DNA of 38,238 nucleotides from Bacteriovoracaceae bacterium (GTDB taxonomy: Bacteria; Bdellovibrionota; Bacteriovoracia; Bacteriovoracales; Bacteriovoracaceae), in the NCBI GenBank assembly GCA_021732585.1, contig JAKFUR010000098.1, positions 1-38,238 of the forward strand, read 5' to 3'. Below are positions 26,831-32,861 of the stretch, in pieces; the first letter of the stretch is position 1, and every line of letters begins with the position of its first letter. Under the pieces are notes generated by a model that saw only the letters and a program-made list of their open reading frames with translations, did not search any database and was not told where the DNA came from. Position numbers and translations under genes: made by a program.

Positions 26831-27336
26831 CGAAGGGGTGAGCGGATGATAAAAGCTTCAGACCCCCGGTGTACCTCAAGGCGCCCTAAGGGCGTAAGTC
26901 CGCATTTCTGCAGGACTGCTTGAGACACCACATGGCCCGCTTGGGTGGTGCCATAAATTTCATCTAGCCCCACCTTATTGAAGCCATAATCAATTAAACA
27001 GCGGGTCACTTCTTGAGCATGGTCTTGGCCCCAATGCTCGGGACGAAATTGATAGCCCACTTCGACTTTGCCGCATTCAATTTTGAGCTCCATATGAATG
27101 AGCACGCCCACACCAATATGTTCGTGGGTATCTTTCAAATACAGCGACCATGCACCAAGGCCCGGAGATTTTTGTGCATAGGTAGTGTAGCGCTCAAGTG
27201 CTGTCTGTGCGGCTTGCATCGTATCCGACGTTTTGCGAATATATTTCATCACGTCTGGATTGCTGACTATCTTGAAATAGTCGGCAAGATGGTCGATGTG
27301 GAGAGGGACAAGTTTGAGGCGAGCAGTTTCAAGAAT
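26827..27336 (-). CDS. GNAT acetyltransferase (RimJ/RimL-like) with no canonical start codon
   Basis: The core has GKVEVGYQFRPEHWGQDHAQE and a late LQKCGLTPLGRL, typical of RimJ/RimL-type N-acetyltransferases. A GTG/ATG start at 27252/27249 gives 141 aa but lacks the first strand and helix. The frame upstream stays open and encodes a textbook family N-terminus (LETARLKLVPLHIDHLADYF, then VSNPDV). That longer frame has no ATG, GTG, TTG or CTG. The most natural start is ATT at 27336-27334, overlapping the upstream stop as TAATT, one base from the common TAATG coupling and giving 169 aa. Either an AUU start, frameshifting or a recent mutation explains this. The substrate is unknown. Confidence 0.75.
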   Translation of the reverse strand: MLETARLKLVPLHIDHLADYFKIVSNPDVMKYIRKTSDTMQAAQTALERYTTYAQKSPGLGAWSLYLKDTHEHIGVGVLIHMELKIECGKVEVGYQFRPEHWGQDHAQEVTRCLIDYGFNKVGLDEIYGTTQAGHVVSQAVLQKCGLTPLGRLEVHRGSEAFIIRSPLR

Positions 27337-27824
27337 TATTTGAGAATCAGCCCCATGGTGAGATCGTCGAGATATTCAGTCTCACTGATTTTGATTCGTC
27401 TCTTGAGGCGACCTTCTTCTACGAATCCCATTTTTTTATAGAGTGCTATGGCAGCGGTATTAGAGGCACGAACATGTAACTCAATCTTCTCAACATGAGA
27501 CGTGCTCTTGGCCCAATCAATTAAATTTTGCAGCAACAGTTGACCTACACCTTGCCCTTGATGGCCTTCATGCACGGCGATCGTGAGTCGCATGATATGC
27601 GCCACCGCTTGTAGTCCCATCTGTTCAAGAAAAGCATGGCCGATGAGCTTCCCGTCTTTTTCAACTACCATGTAGCGTGTTGTGGGCTTCTCAATCATGG
27701 CGACAAAGTTTTCAACTTTGAGTTCAGTTGGAAGAGAGACGAGATGACCTGGCCGTGCAGCTATGGCCTGCTCAGCTTGGCAGAGAATCGTGGCGTCGGA
27801 TGTTTGCGCGAGGCGGATATTCAT
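27336..27824 (-). CDS. GNAT family N-acetyltransferase
   Basis: This 162-aa protein covers the whole GNAT fold. Acetyl-CoA binding is shown by VHEGHQGQGVGQLLL (V/I-x-x-x-x-Q/R-G-x-G/A type) near 84-98, followed by ELHVRASNTAAIALYKKMGFVEEGR. It resembles RimI-like or amino-acid/antibiotic N-acetyltransferases. Substrate cannot be assigned. No strong ribosome site precedes the ATG. It is directly followed by the second GNAT gene, whose reading frame begins at its stop codon, so the two are co-transcribed and probably translationally coupled. Confidence 0.88.
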   Translation of the reverse strand: MNIRLAQTSDATILCQAEQAIAARPGHLVSLPTELKVENFVAMIEKPTTRYMVVEKDGKLIGHAFLEQMGLQAVAHIMRLTIAVHEGHQGQGVGQLLLQNLIDWAKSTSHVEKIELHVRASNTAAIALYKKMGFVEEGRLKRRIKISETEYLDDLTMGLILK

Positions 27825-27933
27825 AGGATTGATAGTTCATTAACAGAAATGAAAAATCAAACCTAGTCGATCAATCTTTACTGACTCGAGAAAATCCAAA
27901 GCTGTATGAGTTGGAATAAAGAGGGGGCAAGGG

Positions 27934-28446
27934 ATGACACAGCTCAAAGAGAAAACGATTGAAGGAATGATCTATATGATCCGCGAGCAAAAAGTGATGC
28001 TGGATAGTGATCTAGCCCAGCTTTATGAGGTTGAGACACGGGTATTAAATCGGAATGCTCAACGCAATATCAAGCGGTTCCCGGCTGATTTCATGTTCCA
28101 ACTCACTCATTCAGAGAGTGAGGCTTTGATATCCCAATTTGGGATATCAAAGAAAGGGCGAGGAGGAAGACGTAAGTTACCTTATGTCTTCACCGAAAAT
28201 GGCGTTGCGATGCTTTCTAGTGTCTTGAACAGCGAGAAGGCCATCCTCATCAACATTTCAATTATGAGAATCTTTACGCGCTTAAGAAGTTTTCTCATGC
28301 TGGAGAAAGATCTCTCTAATCGTGTGACAAAACTCGAGGAAGGAACCATTCAGGTCTTTAAGATTGTGTTTGAGCGACTCGATAAAATTGAAGAGATCGT
28401 TGAGCCGAAGCTGCCAAAAAATAGAAGAAAGGTTGGATTGAAGTAG
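27934..28446 (+). CDS. ORF6N domain protein
   Basis: This 170-aa protein has the ORF6N domain at about 7-110: MIYMIREQKVMLDSDLAQLY, then RNIKRFPADFMFQLT, GGRRKLPYVFTENGVAMLSSVL. ORF6N domains occur in phage and chromosomal proteins with KilA-N/antirepressor links and probably bind DNA. The C-terminal part is a coiled-coil-like helix with a basic end. GGGGCAAGGG precedes the ATG. It is monocistronic, between the GNAT pair and tRNA-Asp. The gene contains a 27-bp perfect palindrome. It may be a remnant of a mobile element, but no integrase or other phage gene is nearby. Confidence 0.88.
   Translation: MTQLKEKTIEGMIYMIREQKVMLDSDLAQLYEVETRVLNRNAQRNIKRFPADFMFQLTHSESEALISQFGISKKGRGGRRKLPYVFTENGVAMLSSVLNSEKAILINISIMRIFTRLRSFLMLEKDLSNRVTKLEEGTIQVFKIVFERLDKIEEIVEPKLPKNRRKVGLK
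28125..28151. repeat. 27-bp perfect palindrome inside the ORF6N gene
   Basis: TTTGATATCCCAA is followed by one central T and then its exact reverse complement. The arms are 13 bp. It encodes the ALISQFGISK segment. Such a perfect palindrome is unlikely by chance and could be an operator, recombination site or hairpin. Confidence 0.85.
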
Positions 28447-28458
28447 GGAGAGAGACGA

Positions 28459-28510
28459 GGTCAGCTCCGGCTCCTGCCTCTCGATGACATACCGGTCATC
28501 CTGACCATAA
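28459..28510. repeat. Intergenic structured repeat, copy 1
   Basis: It shares the 16-base core CGGCTCCTGCCTCTCG, then CATACCG and CATCCTG, with copy 2 at 34838-34887. Stem A is GTCA (28460-28463) with TGAC (28485-28488). Stem B is GGTCA (28494-28498), loop TCC, TGACC (28502-28506). Both stems have different bases in copy 2 but still pair. It lies between the ORF6N gene and the tRNA terminator; 28511-28551 holds a further small hairpin (GAACCC/GGGTTC). Confidence 0.7.
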
Positions 28511-28551
28511 CTCGAACCCTGCGGGTTCTCGTGTCGCAACTCAGACGTCTT

Positions 28552-28590
28552 AAAATAAAAAGGCCACCCGAAGGTGGCCTTATTTATTTT
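28552..28590 (-). terminator. Intrinsic terminator of tRNA-Asp
   Basis: GGCCACC (28562-28568), loop CGAA, GGTGGCC (28573-28579), flanked by A-rich and T-rich runs. On the minus strand it follows the tRNA by a few bases and ends in TTTTTATTTT. Confidence 0.85.
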
Positions 28591-28594
28591 AAGA

Positions 28595-28671
28595 TGGCGG
28601 GAGAGACGGGACTCGAACCCGCGGCCTTCTGCGTGACAGGCAGACGTTATAACCAACTTAACTACTCCCCC
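28595..28671 (-). tRNA. tRNA-Asp (anticodon GTC)
   Basis: The minus strand folds into a complete 77-nt cloverleaf. The 7-bp acceptor stem is GGGGGAG with CTCTCCC (one G-U pair). The anticodon stem TCTGC/GCAGA encloses loop CTGTCAC, giving anticodon GTC. The T arm contains GGTTCGAGTCCC-type sequence. The discriminator is G, followed by an encoded CCA. A terminator follows, so it is transcribed alone. Confidence 0.97.
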
Positions 28672-28793
28672 GAACCTGAGCAATGAATATAGGGACCACC
28701 CCAAAAAGCGTCAAGCAAAAATCCCTGGTTGACGCTGCGTCATTTGGCCAATCTCTAGGCACCAATGTGCGCGCATGTTACCTTTTTAGCCTT

Positions 28794-29567
28794 ATGAATA
28801 GCGTATTTATCACAGGTGGAACTTCAGGAATTGGGCTCGAGCTCGCCAAGACCTATTTGAAGAAAGGCTGGAAGGTCGGAGTTTGCGGCCGTGACGCCGA
28901 CAAGTTCAAAGGCCACTTTGATTCGAATCACGAAAACATTCAGTTTTTCCCATTAGACGTTGCCGATCGCGAGGCCGTGAAGCGTGCTGTACAAAAATTT
29001 GCACAGCCCACTGGACTCGGACTTCTGATTGCTAACGCTGGCATGTCTTATCCCCATAAATCCAAGGTGCCTGATTTCGATCGCACCTATCGTATGGTGC
29101 ACGTGAATCTCCTGGGTGTCATGTACGCCTTCGAGGCGGCGATGGAGATCATGATTCCCCAAGGCCAAGGCCAGATTGTGGCGATTTCGTCACTTGCGGG
29201 TTTTAACGGTTTCCCGGGGATTTCTGGTTACAGTGCCACCAAAGGCGCTGTCATGAAATTCTGCGAATCGCTGAGCATGGATCTACGCCACTTGGGGCTT
29301 AGTGTGACCTGCGTATGTCCGGGTTTTATTGATACACCTCTCACGCAGATGAATCATCACCCGATGCCGTTTCTCATGAAAGTCGATCGGGCCGCTGAAA
29401 TTATTGTTCGTGGTATTGAGAAAAAGAAGAAGTTTATCGTCTTTCCATTTTTCTTTGGCATCATCGTGCGCATACTTTCAATCATGCCGCGCTTTCTCTA
29501 TCGTCGGATCATGCAAACCGATTCTATCAATTTCAGTCGAGATAACACGAAGGAGATTTCAACATGA
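28794..29567 (+). CDS. Short-chain dehydrogenase/reductase
   Basis: The ATG at 28794 gives 257 aa and places the Rossmann strand at the N-terminus. Upstream in-frame starts would add unrelated residues close to tRNA-Asp. Cofactor motif TGGTSGIG is at 7-14, NAG at 81-83, and the active site is Ser132/133, Tyr146 and Lys150 (YSATK). Arg33 after the second strand favours NADP. The C-terminal segment FFFGIIVRILSIMPRFL is hydrophobic and may attach to membrane. The substrate is unknown. The ATG of the small lipoprotein overlaps its stop (ATGA). Confidence 0.9.
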   Translation: MNSVFITGGTSGIGLELAKTYLKKGWKVGVCGRDADKFKGHFDSNHENIQFFPLDVADREAVKRAVQKFAQPTGLGLLIANAGMSYPHKSKVPDFDRTYRMVHVNLLGVMYAFEAAMEIMIPQGQGQIVAISSLAGFNGFPGISGYSATKGAVMKFCESLSMDLRHLGLSVTCVCPGFIDTPLTQMNHHPMPFLMKVDRAAEIIVRGIEKKKKFIVFPFFFGIIVRILSIMPRFLYRRIMQTDSINFSRDNTKEIST

Positions 29568-29779
29568 AAACTTTATTAGTGATGGCGTTGTTCACAGTGG
29601 TTTCTTGTCAGGCCAAGGATAAGCCAGCAGAGACCATTCCAGAACCGACGGCCACAGCAGCTGCGGCAACAGGGAAAGAAGAAGACTGTGACGACAAAGC
29701 TGCGGCAGCGAAGAAAGTAGAGATCAAAGAAGAGGGCATCTCTTTGACGAACAATTCTGCGGGCTGCACGCTCGAATAG
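29564..29779 (+). CDS. Small lipoprotein of unknown function
   Basis: This 71-aa protein has a lipobox (VVSC) giving Cys15 as lipidated residue. The mature 57 residues are Ala/Lys/Glu-rich and low in complexity, with two Cys (EDCDDK and AGCTLE) near middle and end. The start is coupled to the SDR stop, and AAGGAG lies upstream. No family is recognised. It is tail to tail with the ExoD-like gene without a gap. Confidence 0.75.
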   Translation: MKTLLVMALFTVVSCQAKDKPAETIPEPTATAAAATGKEEDCDDKAAAAKKVEIKEEGISLTNNSAGCTLE

Positions 29780-30391
29780 TTAGAAGAATCGACCCCACCA
29801 GCTCGACTCGGCAAGTTCCGCTTTCAAAAGATGGAATGAGATTGAGATGAGCCACCCAAATAAAACAGCATAGCTTACGCCGAGGACGACTAATAAAAAG
29901 TCGTCTTCGAGCAGTCCTAGGCAGATGAAGAAAATACCAATGGCGGGCAGGAAGTTGCTGCTAGGAATAGGCAGCGGCAGCGAGAGAAAGAGCGAGAGAA
30001 AGACGAGGGTCAAGCCGGCTACAAGATGGGTCAACCGGTGATGTACCCACTGCTGGCCTCGGCTTTTTACGAGCCAACCAACCCAAGGAAAGATCTTGCG
30101 GGCACCCCGAACGAAGGTAGCGACTTTTTCTGCTGGGAGGCTGATGTCGCGCATGCCTTGAGTCATGAGGGGATGGCCAAGGAAGGCGAGTCCAATCCCT
30201 TGAAGGATAATCACAAAGCCCAGCACAGTGGAGAGGCCAGGGATAGGAATAGGCTGCATGAAGGGAAGGACGCAAACCAGCGCGAGGAAAACCAACCCCT
30301 TTCTGCGCAATTTAACGGCGATCTCTCCTAGAGTGACATTGCCGTCATCTAGTAGCCTCTCCATTTCTTGCAAAAAAATACTCTGTTTCAA
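29780..30391 (-). CDS. ExoD-family membrane protein
   Basis: This protein of about 203 aa has the ExoD pattern: a short helix, VTLGEIAVKLRRKGLVFLALV, then PFMQPIPIPGLSTVLGF and GIGLAFLG. A middle amphipathic segment and three C-terminal hydrophobic stretches follow. ExoD was named from exopolysaccharide-defective rhizobia, but its molecular role is unclear. The longer form starts with TTG at 30391, and an ATG at 30364 would give 194 aa. Neither has a clear ribosome site. It is a single gene, divergent from the TerC-like gene. Confidence 0.87.
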   Translation of the reverse strand: MKQSIFLQEMERLLDDGNVTLGEIAVKLRRKGLVFLALVCVLPFMQPIPIPGLSTVLGFVIILQGIGLAFLGHPLMTQGMRDISLPAEKVATFVRGARKIFPWVGWLVKSRGQQWVHHRLTHLVAGLTLVFLSLFLSLPLPIPSSNFLPAIGIFFICLGLLEDDFLLVVLGVSYAVLFGWLISISFHLLKAELAESSWWGRFF

Positions 30392-30497
30392 GGGGAATCT
30401 TCACTTTTTTGCTGCGGCTTGTTTGCTTTTTTAGCAAAGCCATTTGCTTAGACATCATTTAAGCTGATGGTTACACGTTTGCCAATGAGAGGTTGCT

Positions 30498-31430
30498 ATG
30501 ATTGAGACGTCGATGACGATCTGGGTTGGATTTATCGTTTTTGTTTTTGCGGTATTGGCCCTTGATTTAGGTGTGTTCCACAAAAAGAGTCACACCGTAG
30601 ATTTTAAGGAAGCCATCATTTGGTCTGTTGTGTGGATTGCATTGGCGCTGGTATTTAGTGTCATCATTCTTCAGTGGCGTGGCCAAGAAGACTTCATGCT
30701 CTTCCTGACTGGATACGTAATTGAGAAATCCCTCTCGGTGGATAATCTCTTCGTGTTCTTGTTGATTTTTAGCTATTTCAAGGTACCTAACCAGTATCAG
30801 CATAAAATCTTATTCTACGGAATCTTGGGTGCGTTGATCATGCGTGCAGCGTTCATCGGCGCAGGTATTGCCATTATTCGCCAGTTTGCCTGGGTGATTT
30901 ATATCTTTGGTGGGTTCTTGATTTTGACGGGTATCAAGATGTTGATTCCTCAGAAAGAAGAAGCATCTCTTGAGAATAACAAAGTTATCGTCTGGACAAA
31001 GAAAATTTTCCCGACCAGTCACAACCTCGATGGGGACAAGTTCTTCACTGTTCAGAACGGCAAGCGTATGGTGACGCCACTTTTCATTACCTTGATCTTC
31101 GTTGAGTTTTCAGACGTAGTTTTCGCGGTGGACTCAATCCCAGCGATCATCGGTATTACCGATGACCCCTTCTTGGTGTTCACGTCGAACGTCTTCGCTA
31201 TCCTTGGCCTTCGTTCTCTCTACTTCGCGTTGAAGGGCTTTGCTGATATCTTCCATTACTTGAAGTATGGATTAGCGGTCATCTTGATGTTTATCGGCAC
31301 CAAGATGTGTATCTCTCACTGGTACCACACGCCAGTATGGGTCACGATGGCGTTTATCTTCACCATCTTGATTGGATCAATGCTCTTGAGCCTCTACTTC
31401 AAAGAGAAGAAAGAAGGCGACATCGCTTAA
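30498..31430 (+). CDS. TerC/Alx-family membrane transporter
   Basis: This 310-aa integral membrane protein has about eight or nine hydrophobic segments. Family motifs with membrane acidic residues are LALDLGVFHKK near 20-30, GYVIEKSLSVDNLFVF near 72-87, and VEFSDVVFAVDSIPAI in the second half. Members such as Alx and MntE-like TerC proteins export manganese or affect metal homeostasis and alkaline response. The ATG follows GAGAGG. The 106-bp upstream region contains a TTTGCT/AGCAAA hairpin (30422-30438) but no recognisable yybP-ykoY riboswitch. The stop overlaps the convergent gene by 4 bp. Confidence 0.92.
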   Translation: MIETSMTIWVGFIVFVFAVLALDLGVFHKKSHTVDFKEAIIWSVVWIALALVFSVIILQWRGQEDFMLFLTGYVIEKSLSVDNLFVFLLIFSYFKVPNQYQHKILFYGILGALIMRAAFIGAGIAIIRQFAWVIYIFGGFLILTGIKMLIPQKEEASLENNKVIVWTKKIFPTSHNLDGDKFFTVQNGKRMVTPLFITLIFVEFSDVVFAVDSIPAIIGITDDPFLVFTSNVFAILGLRSLYFALKGFADIFHYLKYGLAVILMFIGTKMCISHWYHTPVWVTMAFIFTILIGSMLLSLYFKEKKEGDIA

Positions 31431-32098
31431 TAATCGTATTTAATTTCCACCTGCTGGTTGCCACCTTTGGCATCCGGCAGGTTCGAAAGACCTCGGTATC
31501 TCATCAACTTTCCATCGTCGGCATACCAAACTTCTAGCTTCGGCGCGAACATACGCAAGAAGGCGCTCTGCGCTTTGATCACAAATTTCTTGAGACCCTT
31601 GGATTCACCGGCCGGTGTGACAAGAAAACTATACCAATCGAGCTTGCCTGGAATGAGGATCGCGATGGCGGTATCTTTTTTTGCGAACTCCGCGAGGCGC
31701 GTGCGCATGTGGTAGTGAAGACCTTGTCCGCCGATGACGAGTTTGCCATCAGCAAAGTCTTTGTCGATTTTTTCCGTGCGTTCTTTCTCGCCAACTTCCT
31801 GATCCCACATCTCGGCTTTGCCTTCTTTCCAGCGCACACCGTAGCGACGATTGTCACGGAGGTCATGAAACTCATGGTCTGCATTTGTGATGCTATTTTT
31901 AAAATCGGAGGTCAGCGTGGCTTCTGTTTTACCTTCGGGATCCACATAAGTGGTTTTCGCGGTGACAGCTTCACCGTCCCGGAAAAGGGCTTCGTGTTGT
32001 TCGATGTAAACCACCTTACCGTCTTTGGTGGCCGTGCCTTTATGGGTCAGGGTTACGTCGGCCGCAAAAGCCGATAGGACCAAAAATAGAGTAATCAT
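31427..32098 (-). CDS. Exported protein of unknown function
   Basis: This 223-aa protein has a short signal peptide (MITLFLVLSAFA). The chain is beta-rich with repeated charged strands and ends with YRGLSNLPDAKGGNQQVEIKYDY. The layout (early GTATKDGKVVYIEQHE, late VWYADDGKLMRYRG) recalls DUF3108/DUF6134-like periplasmic proteins, but the similarity is loose. GGAGG lies 8 nt upstream of the ATG. It is a single gene overlapping the terC-like stop. Confidence 0.75.
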   Translation of the reverse strand: MITLFLVLSAFAADVTLTHKGTATKDGKVVYIEQHEALFRDGEAVTAKTTYVDPEGKTEATLTSDFKNSITNADHEFHDLRDNRRYGVRWKEGKAEMWDQEVGEKERTEKIDKDFADGKLVIGGQGLHYHMRTRLAEFAKKDTAIAILIPGKLDWYSFLVTPAGESKGLKKFVIKAQSAFLRMFAPKLEVWYADDGKLMRYRGLSNLPDAKGGNQQVEIKYDY

Positions 32099-32185
32099 AG
32101 GGTTAGCCTCCGGGACCTGGAAATTTTACCCAGGACTGGTTTGGAATTCATAACAACAGTATGATGGTTTCAAAGGTCATTACCA

Positions 32186-32506
32186 ATGAAAATAGCTGTC
32201 TTAGCCTTGTCGCTTATCTATTCCACAACTCTTTGGGCCGTTCCGAAAGGGGCGAACTGTCAGATGTATTCACGGGGCAATGAGACGCCGATCGCCATGG
32301 AAGTAAGTGACCAGAAGGTCACCATTAAAATGGGCGACGCCGATCCGGATCAGTGCGTTTTAGATGCCGACTCAAGTTACGACCTCCACGCTCGCTGTGG
32401 CACTGGTGATGACGCCGTTTACTTCGGAGTCAAACGTAACAGCGGCAAAGTCTATGCAGACTTTGGCACGATCGCTCAGCTTAAGAATTGCCGCTTACAG
32501 AACTAA
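32186..32506 (+). CDS. Small exported four-cysteine protein
   Basis: This 106-aa protein has a signal peptide (MKIAVLALSLIYSTTLWA). The mature chain has four Cys: one near the start (GANCQMY), two in the middle (DQCVLD, ARCGTG) and one four residues from the end (NCRLQN). No family is known to me. A TATGAT-like -10 and weak AAAGG precede it. Its 3' end overlaps the DUF1304 gene by 26 bp on the opposite strand, a real coding overlap. 32099-32185 is the divergent promoter region and holds a CCTGG/CCAGG inverted repeat. Confidence 0.7.
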   Translation: MKIAVLALSLIYSTTLWAVPKGANCQMYSRGNETPIAMEVSDQKVTIKMGDADPDQCVLDADSSYDLHARCGTGDDAVYFGVKRNSGKVYADFGTIAQLKNCRLQN

Positions 32507-32861
32507 AGTAGAGAAGTCCCAGCGCCGCCAACGCCGGCCCTGCTTGAATCATCAATATGCGTGGTGACACACTCCACGCTCCATAAGCTCCTGCGACCAC
32601 CACACACGCAAGAAAGAAGTAAGCGATCTGACGTCCGAAAGCGGCATCACTATGGCAGAGTGCCCAAATAAGCCCTGCTGCAAGAAAACCATTATAGAGA
32701 CCTTGATTAGCTGCCAATTTTTCCGAGATTTCGGCGTGGGCTGCGCTTTGGCGAAAGATGGTGAGGCCGATAGGATGACGCCAAAAAAACATCTCGAGTA
32801 CTAAGAAAGCGATGTGCTGGAGGGCCACGAAGCCGATCAAAATTTTCGATGCAATAATCAT
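32481..32861 (-). CDS. DUF1304 family membrane protein
   Basis: This 126-aa protein has four hydrophobic segments and the DUF1304 pattern: ILIGFVALQHIAFLVLEMFFW, then NQGLYNGFLAAGLIWAL, and a final pair of helices with GAYGAWSVSPRILMIQAGPA. Its function is unknown in general. The ATG overlaps the stop of the serine hydrolase gene (ATGA), so it is translationally coupled behind it. The C-terminus is encoded antisense to the end of the small four-Cys protein. Confidence 0.9.
   Translation of the reverse strand: MIIASKILIGFVALQHIAFLVLEMFFWRHPIGLTIFRQSAAHAEISEKLAANQGLYNGFLAAGLIWALCHSDAAFGRQIAYFFLACVVVAGAYGAWSVSPRILMIQAGPALAALGLLYFSSVSGNS

Noticed and set aside
27934-28671. Prophage or genomic island at tRNA-Asp
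   Set aside because: Apart from one ORF6N gene and a short T-arm-like repeat there is no integrase, capsid or transposase gene.
28683-29567. SDR starting at 28683
   Set aside because: The first 37 residues have no SDR character and begin within 12 bp of the tRNA. The family N-terminus begins at 28794.
30392-30497. Possible manganese (yybP-ykoY) riboswitch before the TerC/Alx-like gene
   Set aside because: The region is only 106 bp. I find a simple TTTGCT/AGCAAA hairpin but not the conserved yybP-ykoY core segments.
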